Of a stretch of DNA of 64,000 bases, positions 1-8,757 are shown in pieces. The notes below the pieces were generated by a model. That model worked only from the letters and a program-made list of their open reading frames with translations. It did not search any database and had not been told where the DNA came from. Both the position numbers and the translations under genes were made by a program. The stretch's first letter is position 1, and every line of letters starts with the position of its first letter. Origin of the DNA: CAVXTT01 sp963764685 (GTDB lineage: Bacteria; Bacteroidota; Ignavibacteria; Ignavibacteriales; Ignavibacteriaceae); assembly GCA_963764685.1 (NCBI GenBank), contig CAVXTT010000008.1, forward strand, positions 1 to 64,000, written 5' to 3'.

Positions 1-131
1 TTATTTGTCAGCAACCATTTGGAACGCCAGCAATCGTACTTTCGAACCATCGTACCAATTACCGTTCTTTTTAACCCTGTCCATCATTATCTTTAAACGG
101 ATGTTAAGTTTTTAATTTGTTTCACGTCGTA

Positions 132-1283
132 ATGCTTGAATTCAAAGAAATTATTGCCTACATAATTATTATTGGAGCAGCACAGGCACTGCAGCTCTCC
201 GCTGCCCTCTTCAGAAAAAAGGAAAACCGGACAGCCAACAGAGTGCTGGCTCTTTCAATGCTCCTTTTTGCAGTTGATATGGGCGTTGTAGTTCTCTATG
301 CAACCAACAATATCCTCAAAGTGCCGCAGTTGATGGCAATAAATAATACCTTCCCCTACCTCTATGGCCCGAATCTTTACATTTATGTGTTAATACTTAC
401 AGGAACAGATAAAAAATTTAAGCCGCAATACCTGCTGCATTATCTTCCGTTCCTGCTGGTAAATATATACGGACTATTCTATTTTTATTTTCAGCCCCAC
501 TCCTTTTATGAAAACCTGCTCATTCCGGATTACCCCGTACCCTGGCATTTTGCACTGATCGGACTGTTGATACCATTCTCGGGAGTAACCTATACAATTT
601 TAACTGTCAGAAGAGCCTTGATTTATAATAACCGGATAAAAGATTCTTTCTCGAACATCGACAGGATCAATCTCAGATGGCTTACTTATTTTGTTGTTGG
701 TACTGCAGCCGTATGGGGCATTGTTGTTTTTTCCTATGTAGCTAACATATTTGTCGGTGAATCCTTCAGGGCAAATGTTCTTATATATATCGGGATGTCG
801 GTGTTCATCTTCCTTATCGGGTACAGAAGTCTGCGGCAGCCTGAAGTAATCCTTTCAGGAGATGATACGGCAGGCAGCCGGGAGGAGGAGAAAGCACCGT
901 ATCAGAAATCGGGACTCTCAGATGAGACTGCTTCCGGTATTACAGCACAGCTTAAAATTCTAATGGAAAAAGAGAAGCCGTATCTTAAAAATAATCTCAA
1001 TCTCTCAGAGCTTGCTGATATGGTAAACATTTCTTCTCATAATTTATCCGAGATAATAAATACAAAGCTTGGTCTTAATTTTTACGACTTTATCAATCAT
1101 TACAGGGTTGAAGAGGTAAAACGATTGATCACCCGTGATGCTTCCGGCACCTTCAGCATACTTGCGCTTGGGTATGATGCCGGCTTCAGCTCTAAGTCGG
1201 CCTTCTATTCCTCCTTCAAAAAATTTACCGGCATCACTCCCGCACATTACAGAAACACCATTCCCAAAAGTAAAGTAGCCTGA
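132..1283 (+). CDS. Membrane-anchored AraC-family transcriptional regulator
   Basis: The protein has about seven hydrophobic segments in its first 250 residues, followed by a charged linker and a C-terminal AraC-type double helix-turn-helix over roughly the last 110 residues ('NLSELADMVNISSHNLSEI' as the first HTH, 'LGYDAGFSSKSAFYSSFKK' as the second). This 7TM-plus-AraC layout is common in Bacteroidota and suggests that an envelope or ligand signal is passed directly to DNA. I start at the ATG at 132; a TTG at 117 would add five residues, and neither has a clear Shine-Dalgarno. The gene is convergent with the TonB receptor, with only three bases between the stop codons. The regulated genes are not evident. 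Family assignment is firm, ligand unknown. Confidence 0.88.
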   Translation: MLEFKEIIAYIIIIGAAQALQLSAALFRKKENRTANRVLALSMLLFAVDMGVVVLYATNNILKVPQLMAINNTFPYLYGPNLYIYVLILTGTDKKFKPQYLLHYLPFLLVNIYGLFYFYFQPHSFYENLLIPDYPVPWHFALIGLLIPFSGVTYTILTVRRALIYNNRIKDSFSNIDRINLRWLTYFVVGTAAVWGIVVFSYVANIFVGESFRANVLIYIGMSVFIFLIGYRSLRQPEVILSGDDTAGSREEEKAPYQKSGLSDETASGITAQLKILMEKEKPYLKNNLNLSELADMVNISSHNLSEIINTKLGLNFYDFINHYRVEEVKRLITRDASGTFSILALGYDAGFSSKSAFYSSFKKFTGITPAHYRNTIPKSKVA

Positions 1284-1286
1284 TTA

Positions 1287-3563
1287 TCAGAATTCATACT
1301 CTATACCGATGACCGGCAGTACGCTCCACTGCGCCTGTTCATCGATCTCATTGGTCACTTCATTCCAGTAATAAAAAGCTACATTCTTTCTGTTGTATAC
1401 ATTCCAAACACTGAAATAGACAAGAAGGTTGGAACTGCTGAAATAAAACTTCTTATCGACCCTGATATTCATTGAATGATAATCGGGCATACGTTCAGCA
1501 TTTATTTTATTAAGATCCCAGATGCCTGTTCCCGCTGCCTTTGATGCATCATAATCAAAAGGAGTGTAAGGGGCTCCGCCTGCAAATGTCCACCTTACCT
1601 TAAACTCCCATTCATTATTCGGAATATATCCTCCCTCTATATTAAAGTTGAACTTATTATCGTAGATCCTTTTGTGCCGGGTTCCGTAATAATCAAGATA
1701 TTCGGATGCAGAAAGGGAGCTGCTTACGATACCGTAAAAATCCTCAGCCAGCTTTTTCTGCAGTATTACTTCGATACCCTTTGAATCTGCACGTCCGTTA
1801 TCCTGAAGTGTTTCATTGCTCCAGAAAATTCCGTATACCTGCACCTGGTCGAACAGGAACATTGTCGGCTGTTCAGGATTCATCGGGAAATTGTAATAAT
1901 CTTTATAATATGCCTCAATGCTCAGCCGGGCTGCATTTCCAAGATTATAACTGTAGCCTGCAGTATAGTGGATCGCACGGGGAGTTTTCAGTGATCTGAA
2001 GTCATCACTCTGCGCCAGTATATTATTCGGAATATTCTGATGAAAGAGTCCTGCGCTTACGGAAACCGAAGATGCAGGAGTAAGTGAGTATGTCAACGAT
2101 GCACGCGGTGAGATATCAAGATTTTCTGTATATGTAAAATAATCCATCCTTAACCCGTAACTCAGATCAAAATCGCCAAGATCAAGATTATGCACGCCGA
2201 AAACACCTGTCTTATATCCTTCCATCTTTTTGGCTACTGTAAGCTCGGGAGTAGTGTTCCCGTATGGATCATCATAAGGACCATAATATGTATTATAGTT
2301 ATTGAATGCTCCGGATACATCCATACCGAACTGCACTGAGCTGCTGCTGCCGAGTTTCAGATAGTTTACGTTTCGCAGTCTTATATTATTATCCTTCGAG
2401 GCATTCGAGTAAAACTTTTTCCCATCAGCAGTTTTATAGTATTCATTATCATAATTAATAAATGTATGTGAAAGGGAAGTATTTGAATATCCTTTGCTGC
2501 TCCATATATGCTGCCAGTTTATTCCGGCAGTATTCGTTGCACCGTCAGTTTTGCCGTACATATTAGCATTATGTTCAACAGCTTTATCCTGTTCCATATT
2601 TATTTCATCGAGTGAAAGGATATTGAGGATGCTGAACTTATTACTCTCATCTATATTATAGGAGAGTTTTCCCTGCACATCACTGTATACCGGCAGCGGG
2701 GATCCCGGTTCTAACTGATTTACCAGCAAATCGAGAAAGCTTCTATTGAATGACAGGAGATAATTTCCCTTATCAGCGATGGGTCCTTCAACCGCACCTC
2801 CCACACCCGCCATATTAAGATTAACCTGGGGGGAGAAGCGGGATGTACCCCCTTCCCGATAAGATATATCCATAATGGAGGATAGTTTGTCGCCGTAAAC
2901 AGGGGAAAACCCTCCGGAGTAAAAGTTCACATTATCTATAAAATCTGCATTAAGGATACCGATAGGTCCGTCGGAAGATCCTTCAACGGGAAAGTGATTG
3001 ATATTAGGTATTTCGATATTATCCAGGTAGAAGCTGTTTTCTACCGCTGTCCCTCCCCTTACAATAAGACTATTCCGCTGATCGTTGATTTTTGCAACAG
3101 AAGGAAGACTTGAAAGAATTCTGCTGACATCTCCAGCGGTACCCGGGGAACGTCTTATCTCTTCGGCGGAAAAACTTGTTGTGCTTAATGGTTTATCCTC
3201 CAGGTCGGAATAGTAGCCATTCGAAACTTCCACATTCTGAAGTTCAACGGGAGAGGTTGACATATCTATATTAAGTTCTGTTTCTCTTCCCGGTTTAATC
3301 ACAATATCTGTTTTTGAAACCTGTTCATACCCGATATAGCTGAAAACAACGGTAATGAGTCCCACCGGTACATCCTTCAGTTCATAATTTCCGTCCGGAT
3401 CTGTAACAGTCCCCGTTCCGGTTGATTTTACATAGATATTTACCCCGATAAGGGGAGATTTTGTCTGTTTATCGATAACCCTTCCGGCAAGACTGCCGGG
3501 GGTATCATTTTCTGCTGCCAAAACAACATTTACAAGAAGAATCAATAAAAATAACTTTTTCAT
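1287..3563 (-). CDS. TonB-dependent outer-membrane receptor with CarboxypepD_reg-like N-terminal domain
   Basis: The 758-residue protein starts with a signal peptide (about residues 1-16), then a carboxypeptidase-regulatory-like beta domain (about 22-110, 'GSLAGRVIDKQTKSPLIGVN'), a plug domain (about 115-230, with 'DVSRILSSLPSV' and 'NSLIVRGG') and a beta-barrel running to the C-terminal aromatic residue. This is the SusC/FecA-like architecture that imports a large or scarce substrate across the outer membrane using TonB energy. No SusD-like partner follows, so the substrate (metal chelate, peptide or glycan) cannot be named. The Shine-Dalgarno AAGGAG overlaps the arm of a perfect hairpin just upstream, which may control translation. 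Confidence 0.9.
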   Translation of the reverse strand: MKKLFLLILLVNVVLAAENDTPGSLAGRVIDKQTKSPLIGVNIYVKSTGTGTVTDPDGNYELKDVPVGLITVVFSYIGYEQVSKTDIVIKPGRETELNIDMSTSPVELQNVEVSNGYYSDLEDKPLSTTSFSAEEIRRSPGTAGDVSRILSSLPSVAKINDQRNSLIVRGGTAVENSFYLDNIEIPNINHFPVEGSSDGPIGILNADFIDNVNFYSGGFSPVYGDKLSSIMDISYREGGTSRFSPQVNLNMAGVGGAVEGPIADKGNYLLSFNRSFLDLLVNQLEPGSPLPVYSDVQGKLSYNIDESNKFSILNILSLDEINMEQDKAVEHNANMYGKTDGATNTAGINWQHIWSSKGYSNTSLSHTFINYDNEYYKTADGKKFYSNASKDNNIRLRNVNYLKLGSSSSVQFGMDVSGAFNNYNTYYGPYDDPYGNTTPELTVAKKMEGYKTGVFGVHNLDLGDFDLSYGLRMDYFTYTENLDISPRASLTYSLTPASSVSVSAGLFHQNIPNNILAQSDDFRSLKTPRAIHYTAGYSYNLGNAARLSIEAYYKDYYNFPMNPEQPTMFLFDQVQVYGIFWSNETLQDNGRADSKGIEVILQKKLAEDFYGIVSSSLSASEYLDYYGTRHKRIYDNKFNFNIEGGYIPNNEWEFKVRWTFAGGAPYTPFDYDASKAAGTGIWDLNKINAERMPDYHSMNIRVDKKFYFSSSNLLVYFSVWNVYNRKNVAFYYWNEVTNEIDEQAQWSVLPVIGIEYEF

Positions 3564-3575
3564 AATATAAGAGCT

Positions 3576-3602
3576 CCTTAGTTTTACATATCAAAACTAA
3601 GG
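3576..3602 (-). promoter_or_regulatory. Perfect 10-bp inverted repeat overlapping the SD of the TonB receptor gene
   Basis: Arms CCTTAGTTTT (3576-3585) and AAAACTAAGG (3593-3602) flank a 7-nt loop. Read on the minus strand, the arm next to the gene continues into AAGGAG, ten bases before the receptor ATG, so the first four Shine-Dalgarno bases are paired in the folded RNA. It may be a translational switch or a dimeric operator; sequence alone does not separate these. Confidence 0.6.
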
Positions 3603-4280
3603 GTTCTTTAAGGGGAAGTCGTTTCAGCTTATGGGGAAGAACCATCAAATGATGTCCATTCCAATGGGGACGCACCGGAAAAGTCTGATCGGAATCTTTT
3701 TAATATAGCTGCCGGCAAGGATTTTACCAGGGGCAGGACATCCTTATCCTTTTTAAAGTGAAAAAATTTAGAAACCACATACAAAAAACTTATTTCTAAC
3801 CTTTTCACATCCCCTGCCTGCTCCCTTCAAGAATTGTTTAATATCCTTATTCTAATAATTCCATAATAAGGGGTCAGTAGGGAGATAGTAGGGGGAGTGT
3901 AGGGCGTAGTGGGAAAATTTTTACCGGTGCTTTGTCGGAAGTTGTAATGTCAGGAGAATGAATTACATCCAATTAATAGTTGCTTTGATGGTTGTAAATA
4001 TTGTTACCTGAATAGGACGGATATCGTGTTTCAATCAACAGCTGTAAGTAAATTGACCAAATATTATCAGTATTTGTACCGTAGGTTAAGATAATAACAT
4101 ATTTAATATATCCGGTTTTCAGTGAATTATCCCGATTGATTTCTCCCCGTTAAAAAATATTCCGCAAAATTACTTCATTGTTGCATATTACTTGAATACT
4201 ACTTAATTTTGCAGTGTCCCCCATTTAAGGGATACAGTCTCTAATGGGAGGGATACAACTATAAACAATTGATAAAGCTG
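3603..4280. other. Intergenic region between divergent TonB receptor and TrmB regulator
   Basis: About 680 bases without a supported gene. It holds the upstream regions of the two divergent genes and a phased G-rich repeat (3870-3913). No riboswitch or further coding sequence was recognised. Confidence 0.5.
3870..3913. repeat. Degenerate 11-bp phased array (GTAG units)
   Basis: Four units can be read in 11-bp register: GGGGTCAGTAG, GGAGATAGTAG, GGGGAGTGTAG and a degenerate GGCGTAGTGGG. The GTAG core recurs at 3877, 3888 and 3899, then at 3906. Similar arrays with a 10-11 bp period occur at 8442-8543 and 21053-21089. Confidence 0.5.
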
Positions 4281-5129
4281 ATGGACTTAATAAACAAGTT
4301 GCAACAAATAGGGCTAACAAGGAGAGAAGCAGAAGTATATATCGCCCTCCTTCAGAAAAAAGAATTTACCGCTCCCGAGCTCGCAAAAATTACAACGATT
4401 ACCCGTACAAAAGTTTATGAGATATTGCAGAACCTTATAAAAAAGGGGACAGTAAATGAAAGCTATAAAGACGGACAAAAAGTTTACAAGGGCATAAGTC
4501 CACGTATAGCTATGCAGAATGTAATTTTGTTATATGAACAGGAAATCGAGCAGAAAAAGAAAACAGAAATTAGTCGGATGAAGTCTGCAGCTACTCATTT
4601 GGAGGATGATCTGCACGCACTGCACGAGAGCAATCTTAATAATATTGAGCCGTTGGATTATATTGAAATACTTACGGATCTGGGGCAGATTAGAGACAGA
4701 TGGAAAAAGTTTCAAAAGAATACCAGGAATGAAATCCTTGTGTTTACAAAACCTCCGTATACTGCTGCGCTGGAGGATAATATAGAAGTTCAATCGGAAG
4801 CACTAAGAGAAAATAAAATTATAGACAAGTGTATTTATGAGTATAACGGACTCACGGCGGAGGGCGTGACGGGTCTTATCAAAACTATTGAACAATATCA
4901 GAGTATAGGGGAAGAATCGCGTGTTATTAAAGAACTGCCTATGAAGCTTGCAATCAGCGATGAAACACTTACTATGCTCGCATTGAATGACAGAATATCT
5001 GTAAGGCCGGGAATCACAACGATCATTGTGGATCATCCTGATTTCGCAAAAGCACAAAAAGCAGTATTCGAAACATACTGGGAAAAATCAATAACTATCG
5101 AAGAATTCAAAAGAAATGGTAATTATTAA
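4281..5129 (+). CDS. TrmB-family HTH transcriptional regulator
   Basis: The N-terminal 70 residues form a TrmB-type winged helix-turn-helix ('GLTRREAEVYIALLQKK' then 'TRTKVYEILQNLIKKG'), followed by a coiled-coil (about 90-120) and a C-terminal sensor region resembling the phospholipase-D-like effector fold of TrmB proteins. Members sense sugars or other metabolites. I start at the ATG at 4281; a TTG at 4269 in frame is possible, and a GGAGGG at 4245 is too distant to decide. It lies 17 bases upstream of the T9SS repeat protein on the same strand, so it may control or be co-transcribed with that gene. Effector unknown. Confidence 0.8.
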   Translation: MDLINKLQQIGLTRREAEVYIALLQKKEFTAPELAKITTITRTKVYEILQNLIKKGTVNESYKDGQKVYKGISPRIAMQNVILLYEQEIEQKKKTEISRMKSAATHLEDDLHALHESNLNNIEPLDYIEILTDLGQIRDRWKKFQKNTRNEILVFTKPPYTAALEDNIEVQSEALRENKIIDKCIYEYNGLTAEGVTGLIKTIEQYQSIGEESRVIKELPMKLAISDETLTMLALNDRISVRPGITTIIVDHPDFAKAQKAVFETYWEKSITIEEFKRNGNY

Positions 5130-5146
5130 ATCATAAGGAGGAAAAA

Positions 5147-7261
5147 ATGAAATTATTCAGATTTACTTTTTATTTAATTATCGGGGTACTGTTTAATGTT
5201 TCCATTGCTGATGCTCAATGGTTCTGGCAGAACCCTCTCCCGCAGGGGAATGATCTTATGGCTGTTTCCTTTACGGGTACAGATGATGGAACGGCAGTCG
5301 GGCTCTGCGGTACCATAATGCATACAACAGACGGAGGATTAAACTGGTCTGCGCAGGTAAGCGGCACAAATAATATTTTGAACGGAGTTTATTTTACAAG
5401 TACAAGTGAGGGGACGGCTGTCGGTGATAACGGGACAATATTAAAAACAACAAACGGAGGGGAAAAATGGATACCACAAACAAGCAATTCCTCAAACCAC
5501 CTGATGGACGTAAGCTTTGCCGATGCTGATAACGGTATCGCTGTAGGATGGGGAGGCACTATCCTGAGAACATCAGACGGGGGAGAAAACTGGCAGGTAC
5601 AGACAAGCGGAACATCTTATGATCTCTATGGTGTTTCATTTATTGATGTAAATACTGCATCAGTTGTGGGCTCAGGATGGTCAGGCGGACCTGTAGGTTT
5701 TATCCTCCGGACAACCGATGGGGGCAGTAACTGGACTGAACAGATTTCTATTTCAGACGGACTTTTGGGAGTGTCTTTTACAGATACAGATAATGGAACT
5801 GCAGTGGGTGAGAATGGAACAATTTACAGAACTACAAACGGCGGACAAAACTGGGTATCTCAATACAGCGGGACGACTTATTCCCTGCAGTCGGTATGCT
5901 TTACAGATGCAAACAATGGAAGCGCTGTAGGCTCTGTTATTATCAGGACCACCGACGGCGGACAGAACTGGGTAACACAATCAAGCAATAACTGGCTTAT
6001 GTCTGTTTGCTTTGACGATGCAGTTAACGGATTAGCCGTGGGAGGTATAGGAAAGATAATGCGTACAACTGACGGAGGAAATAACTGGACAAGCCAGTCA
6101 ACTGCAGTTACCACAAACTGGCTTAATGGTATCTCCTTTGCTGATGCTGATACAGGTATTGCTGTAGGAGATTACGGAACGATTCTTAAAACAGCCAACG
6201 GGGGTTTATATTGGGCACTGCAGTCAGGAGGGGTCTCCTCCGGTCTTAATGGCGTCGATGTTATTGATGCTGATTATGCCACCGCTGTTGGTGCAGACGG
6301 AATAATTATCAGAACTACCAATGGGGGACAGAACTGGATTACCCAGAGCAGCGGTACCTCCGAATATCTCTTCGGTGTCTGTTTCACAAGTCAGACCACA
6401 GGAACAGTTGTAGGCAGTACAGGAACGATCCTTAGAACTACTGACGGCGGAAATAACTGGACGAGCCAGGTAAGTGGAACAACCTATGCTTTAAGCGGAG
6501 TATCATTTACCGATGCAGACAACGGAACAGTTGTAGGTTTTGATTACGGCGGAGGTATAATCCTCCGGACTACAGATGGCGGAAATACCTGGAGCAGCCA
6601 ATCAACCGCATCCATACTTATCGATGTCGCATTTGCCGATCTTAATCACGGGATAATCGTTGGGGATCCCGGGGTTATTCTTACTACTACTGACGGAGGC
6701 GTAAACTGGATAACCCAAACAAGCGGAACAAGCACTAATCTTACCAGTGTTTCTTTCCCGGATCAGAATAATGCCGTTGCTGCAGGAGGTTACGGTGTCA
6801 TCATCAGAACAACTGACGGAGGAGTAAGCTGGACACAGCAGAACAGCGGCTATATGTTCGCGCTTAAGGATGTCTGTTTTACAGACGCTAATACAGGAAC
6901 TGTTGTAGGAGCAGACGGAACCATTATGAGGACATTAAACGGCGGAGTGCCTGTATTTGTAGAAACAGAACCTTTACCTGCTGTAAACTTTACACTTCAG
7001 CAGAACTACCCTAATCCATTCAATCCTTCCACAACAATCAGATTTGAAATGCCGGAAGCCGGGGATGTTACCATAAAGATATATAATATGCTGGGGCAGG
7101 AGGTAAGGACATTATTTTCAGGAAATGTTCATAGCGGTACATATTCAGTTGAATGGAACGGACTAAATGATGCAGGCAGCAGGCTTAGTTCCGGAACATA
7201 CATATATAGAATGACAGCCGGAGAGTTCACCCAAACCAGGAAAATGATCTTGCTGAAATGA
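5147..7261 (+). CDS. T9SS-exported BNR/Ycf48-like propeller protein
   Basis: The SD AAGGAGG precedes the ATG. A signal peptide (about 1-24, ending in 'ADAQ') is followed by some thirteen copies of a roughly 45-residue repeat with the core 'GTILRTTDGGNNW', the signature of Ycf48/BNR beta-propeller repeats. The last 85 residues are a T9SS type A sorting domain ('QNYPNPFNPSTTI' to 'TRKMILLK'). The protein is therefore predicted to be secreted or cell-surface attached, as a propeller that binds a polymer or partner protein. It is preceded by the TrmB regulator. The ligand is not predictable. Confidence 0.88.
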   Translation: MKLFRFTFYLIIGVLFNVSIADAQWFWQNPLPQGNDLMAVSFTGTDDGTAVGLCGTIMHTTDGGLNWSAQVSGTNNILNGVYFTSTSEGTAVGDNGTILKTTNGGEKWIPQTSNSSNHLMDVSFADADNGIAVGWGGTILRTSDGGENWQVQTSGTSYDLYGVSFIDVNTASVVGSGWSGGPVGFILRTTDGGSNWTEQISISDGLLGVSFTDTDNGTAVGENGTIYRTTNGGQNWVSQYSGTTYSLQSVCFTDANNGSAVGSVIIRTTDGGQNWVTQSSNNWLMSVCFDDAVNGLAVGGIGKIMRTTDGGNNWTSQSTAVTTNWLNGISFADADTGIAVGDYGTILKTANGGLYWALQSGGVSSGLNGVDVIDADYATAVGADGIIIRTTNGGQNWITQSSGTSEYLFGVCFTSQTTGTVVGSTGTILRTTDGGNNWTSQVSGTTYALSGVSFTDADNGTVVGFDYGGGIILRTTDGGNTWSSQSTASILIDVAFADLNHGIIVGDPGVILTTTDGGVNWITQTSGTSTNLTSVSFPDQNNAVAAGGYGVIIRTTDGGVSWTQQNSGYMFALKDVCFTDANTGTVVGADGTIMRTLNGGVPVFVETEPLPAVNFTLQQNYPNPFNPSTTIRFEMPEAGDVTIKIYNMLGQEVRTLFSGNVHSGTYSVEWNGLNDAGSRLSSGTYIYRMTAGEFTQTRKMILLK

Positions 7262-7291
7262 TCGCAACATAAATTTTATCACACAGCTCTC

Positions 7292-7374
7292 AAAGAGGCT
7301 GGAGTTTCTCTGCGAGTTGATTGCTAGAACAGCAAATGCTGATAATCAATTTTCAGGTGTCCTCCCGCCTCTTT
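7292..7374 (+). other. Nested three-helix hairpin downstream of the T9SS gene
   Basis: An 83-nt stretch folds on paper into three stacked helices: AAAGAGGC+GGAG (7292-7304) with CTCC+GCCTCTTT (7362-7374), TTGATT (7317-7322) with AATCAA (7344-7349), and CAGCA (7330-7334) with TGCTG (7337-7341). No long T-run follows, so it is not a classic intrinsic terminator. It could be a 3' end structure or a small structured RNA. Confidence 0.4.
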
Positions 7375-7654
7375 AACTATTTCACTGATGGAAGGAAAAT
7401 TTATCAGAAGAGCAAATCTTAGATATCATTAATTTGATTCTTATCAGGAGAAAAGGAATAATAAACCCTCTACGAGGGTCAATGATTTTTCTCCCACGGA
7501 AAGAGCGATCAGTACTTCCTGAATTGGTTGATGATCCTGCTGAGTTTAATAACTTTGGGAGAAAAATTGCCCTTCATTTTTAATTACTTGCTTTTAGCAA
7601 ATAAATATGTTTATTTCAGCCGAAGGAATGTTTCTAATTCATTGGAGGCTTAAG
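7375..7654. other. Intergenic region, possible coding remnant
   Basis: About 280 bases with no supported gene. One frame stays open from about 7389 to 7583 and encodes a plausible-looking but startless peptide. It may be a remnant, but no family is recognisable. Confidence 0.3.
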
Positions 7655-8036
7655 TTGAAAACTATTCCAAGTGTATGGTTAGCTGTTTTATCCTGCCTGG
7701 TATTCACCATTGTATTATTTGTTGTTGACGAGGCTATTTCATTCATTTGATGAAGGCGGGACAATTGCATACCTGCTTTTTGGGCTATTATCAGCCGCTG
7801 CCTGTTTTTTCATAATTAAGCAAAATCCCAAAAGTGTTTGGTATGTTCCCTTAATTATTAATTCGCTGCTTATCCTTTCAGCTTTTATAGAGTCATATTT
7901 TTGGAGACTGCCGCCAAATGTTTCAGGTACACCTATGTGGATTCCGGTCTGCATTGGCTGGGGGCTGTCAATTATTGCTTCAATAATTGGTGCAATATCA
8001 GGCAGAAAAGCTGCTATAACTAACAACCGCGGCTGA
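7655..8036 (+). pseudogene. Small multi-pass membrane protein split by a one-base frameshift
   Basis: A TTG at 7655 with a strong SD (GGAGG at 7644-7648) starts a 31-residue hydrophobic peptide that stops at 7750. The reading continues in the +1 frame to 8036. Removing one T from the TTT at 7746-7748 gives a continuous protein of about 126 residues with the junction 'DEAISFIDEGGTIAY' and about four transmembrane segments. No family is recognised. The single-base nature of the break suggests either a sequencing error or recent inactivation. Confidence 0.6.
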
Positions 8037-8757
8037 GGCAAATAATATATATCCCACCTTACAGATGAAGAGATGGAGTACAGGTCAGAACTTACTTATA
8101 CAAAAATTAGGTAAAGAATCTTCCTTATTAAAAAACTATTAATTAAAAATATTATTTGAAAGATTACAGTAAGCCTGCCGGAGAACTTAAGACAGGATCA
8201 TTCGCCCTGGGAGATGAATCAGGAGCAAAACTTGTAAGACGCAGAAAGATTGCATCCGAATCTTAAGGCAAAAACCGGATAGCCCGAGGTTCGTTGGAAT
8301 TAATGGAGATAAACCGCCTTAACCTTTTCTGGTCAATCTTAATATGTTTTAACTACCACCAATCTGGAATCTCTTCCATACATTTGAGTTCTGTTAAGGT
8401 TTAATAAAATCCTATTATCACCAAATTATAAGACTAATATTTGTAACCCTGATGCAATCCTTATGTAACCCTGATGTAATCCTCAAAATTAGTCGAATCT
8501 GAGGATTAGATGAGGATTACATCAGGATTAGATGAGGATTAGATGGCAAATGCTCATATTATGGTTTTATTGATTATTGCTCGAAAAACGCATAATATTT
8601 TAGGATAAATAGAACGGATGGTTATGTAACAATTAGCAATTGTTTTGGAATTGCAACAAAGGATAATGAATCGGCATTAAAGGAATCTGAGCAGTTGCTG
8701 ATCGATACTTGTTCTAACTTCGTCCGCACGTCCGCACGTCCGAACCTCCGCACGATT
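8037..8757. other. Long intergenic region with inverted 11-bp arrays and TCCGCACG repeat
   Basis: About 720 bases without a supported gene. It contains the paired 11-bp arrays (8442-8543) and, at 8721-8754, a run of the dispersed word TCCGCACG. A 36-codon TTG-initiated frame at 8156-8266 has no ribosome-binding site and was not accepted. Confidence 0.5.
8442..8543. repeat. Two facing blocks of four 11-bp repeats
   Basis: Left block (8442-8485): TGTAACCCTGA, TGCAATCCTTA, TGTAACCCTGA, TGTAATCCTCA. Right block (8500-8543): TGAGGATTAGA, TGAGGATTACA, TCAGGATTAGA, TGAGGATTAGA. The blocks are in opposite orientation. A 16-bp perfect inverted repeat joins 8470-8485 with 8511-8526. The exact 11-bp register places all units near one DNA face. 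Confidence 0.8.

Noticed and set aside
1..84. Minus-strand frame ending at position 1 ('MDRVKKNGNWYDGSKVRLL...')
   Set aside because: It opens at 84 with no SD, is only 27 codons long, has an in-frame stop upstream, and no family is recognisable.
3603..4280. Riboswitch upstream of the TonB receptor
   Set aside because: No cobalamin, TPP or other conserved core could be recognised; only the SD hairpin stands out.
7482..7583. 33-codon frame beginning 'MIFLPRKERSVLPEL'
   Set aside because: Part of a longer startless open stretch without an SD. It looks like a possible remnant but cannot be supported as a gene.
8156..8266. 36-codon TTG frame 'MKDYSKPAGELKTGSF...'
   Set aside because: No ribosome-binding site, rare start codon, no recognisable family.
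8442..8543. CRISPR array
   Set aside because: Units are 11 bp and contiguous with no unique spacers, and no cas genes are nearby; the Cas4-like domain at 19413 belongs to a DUF2779 protein.
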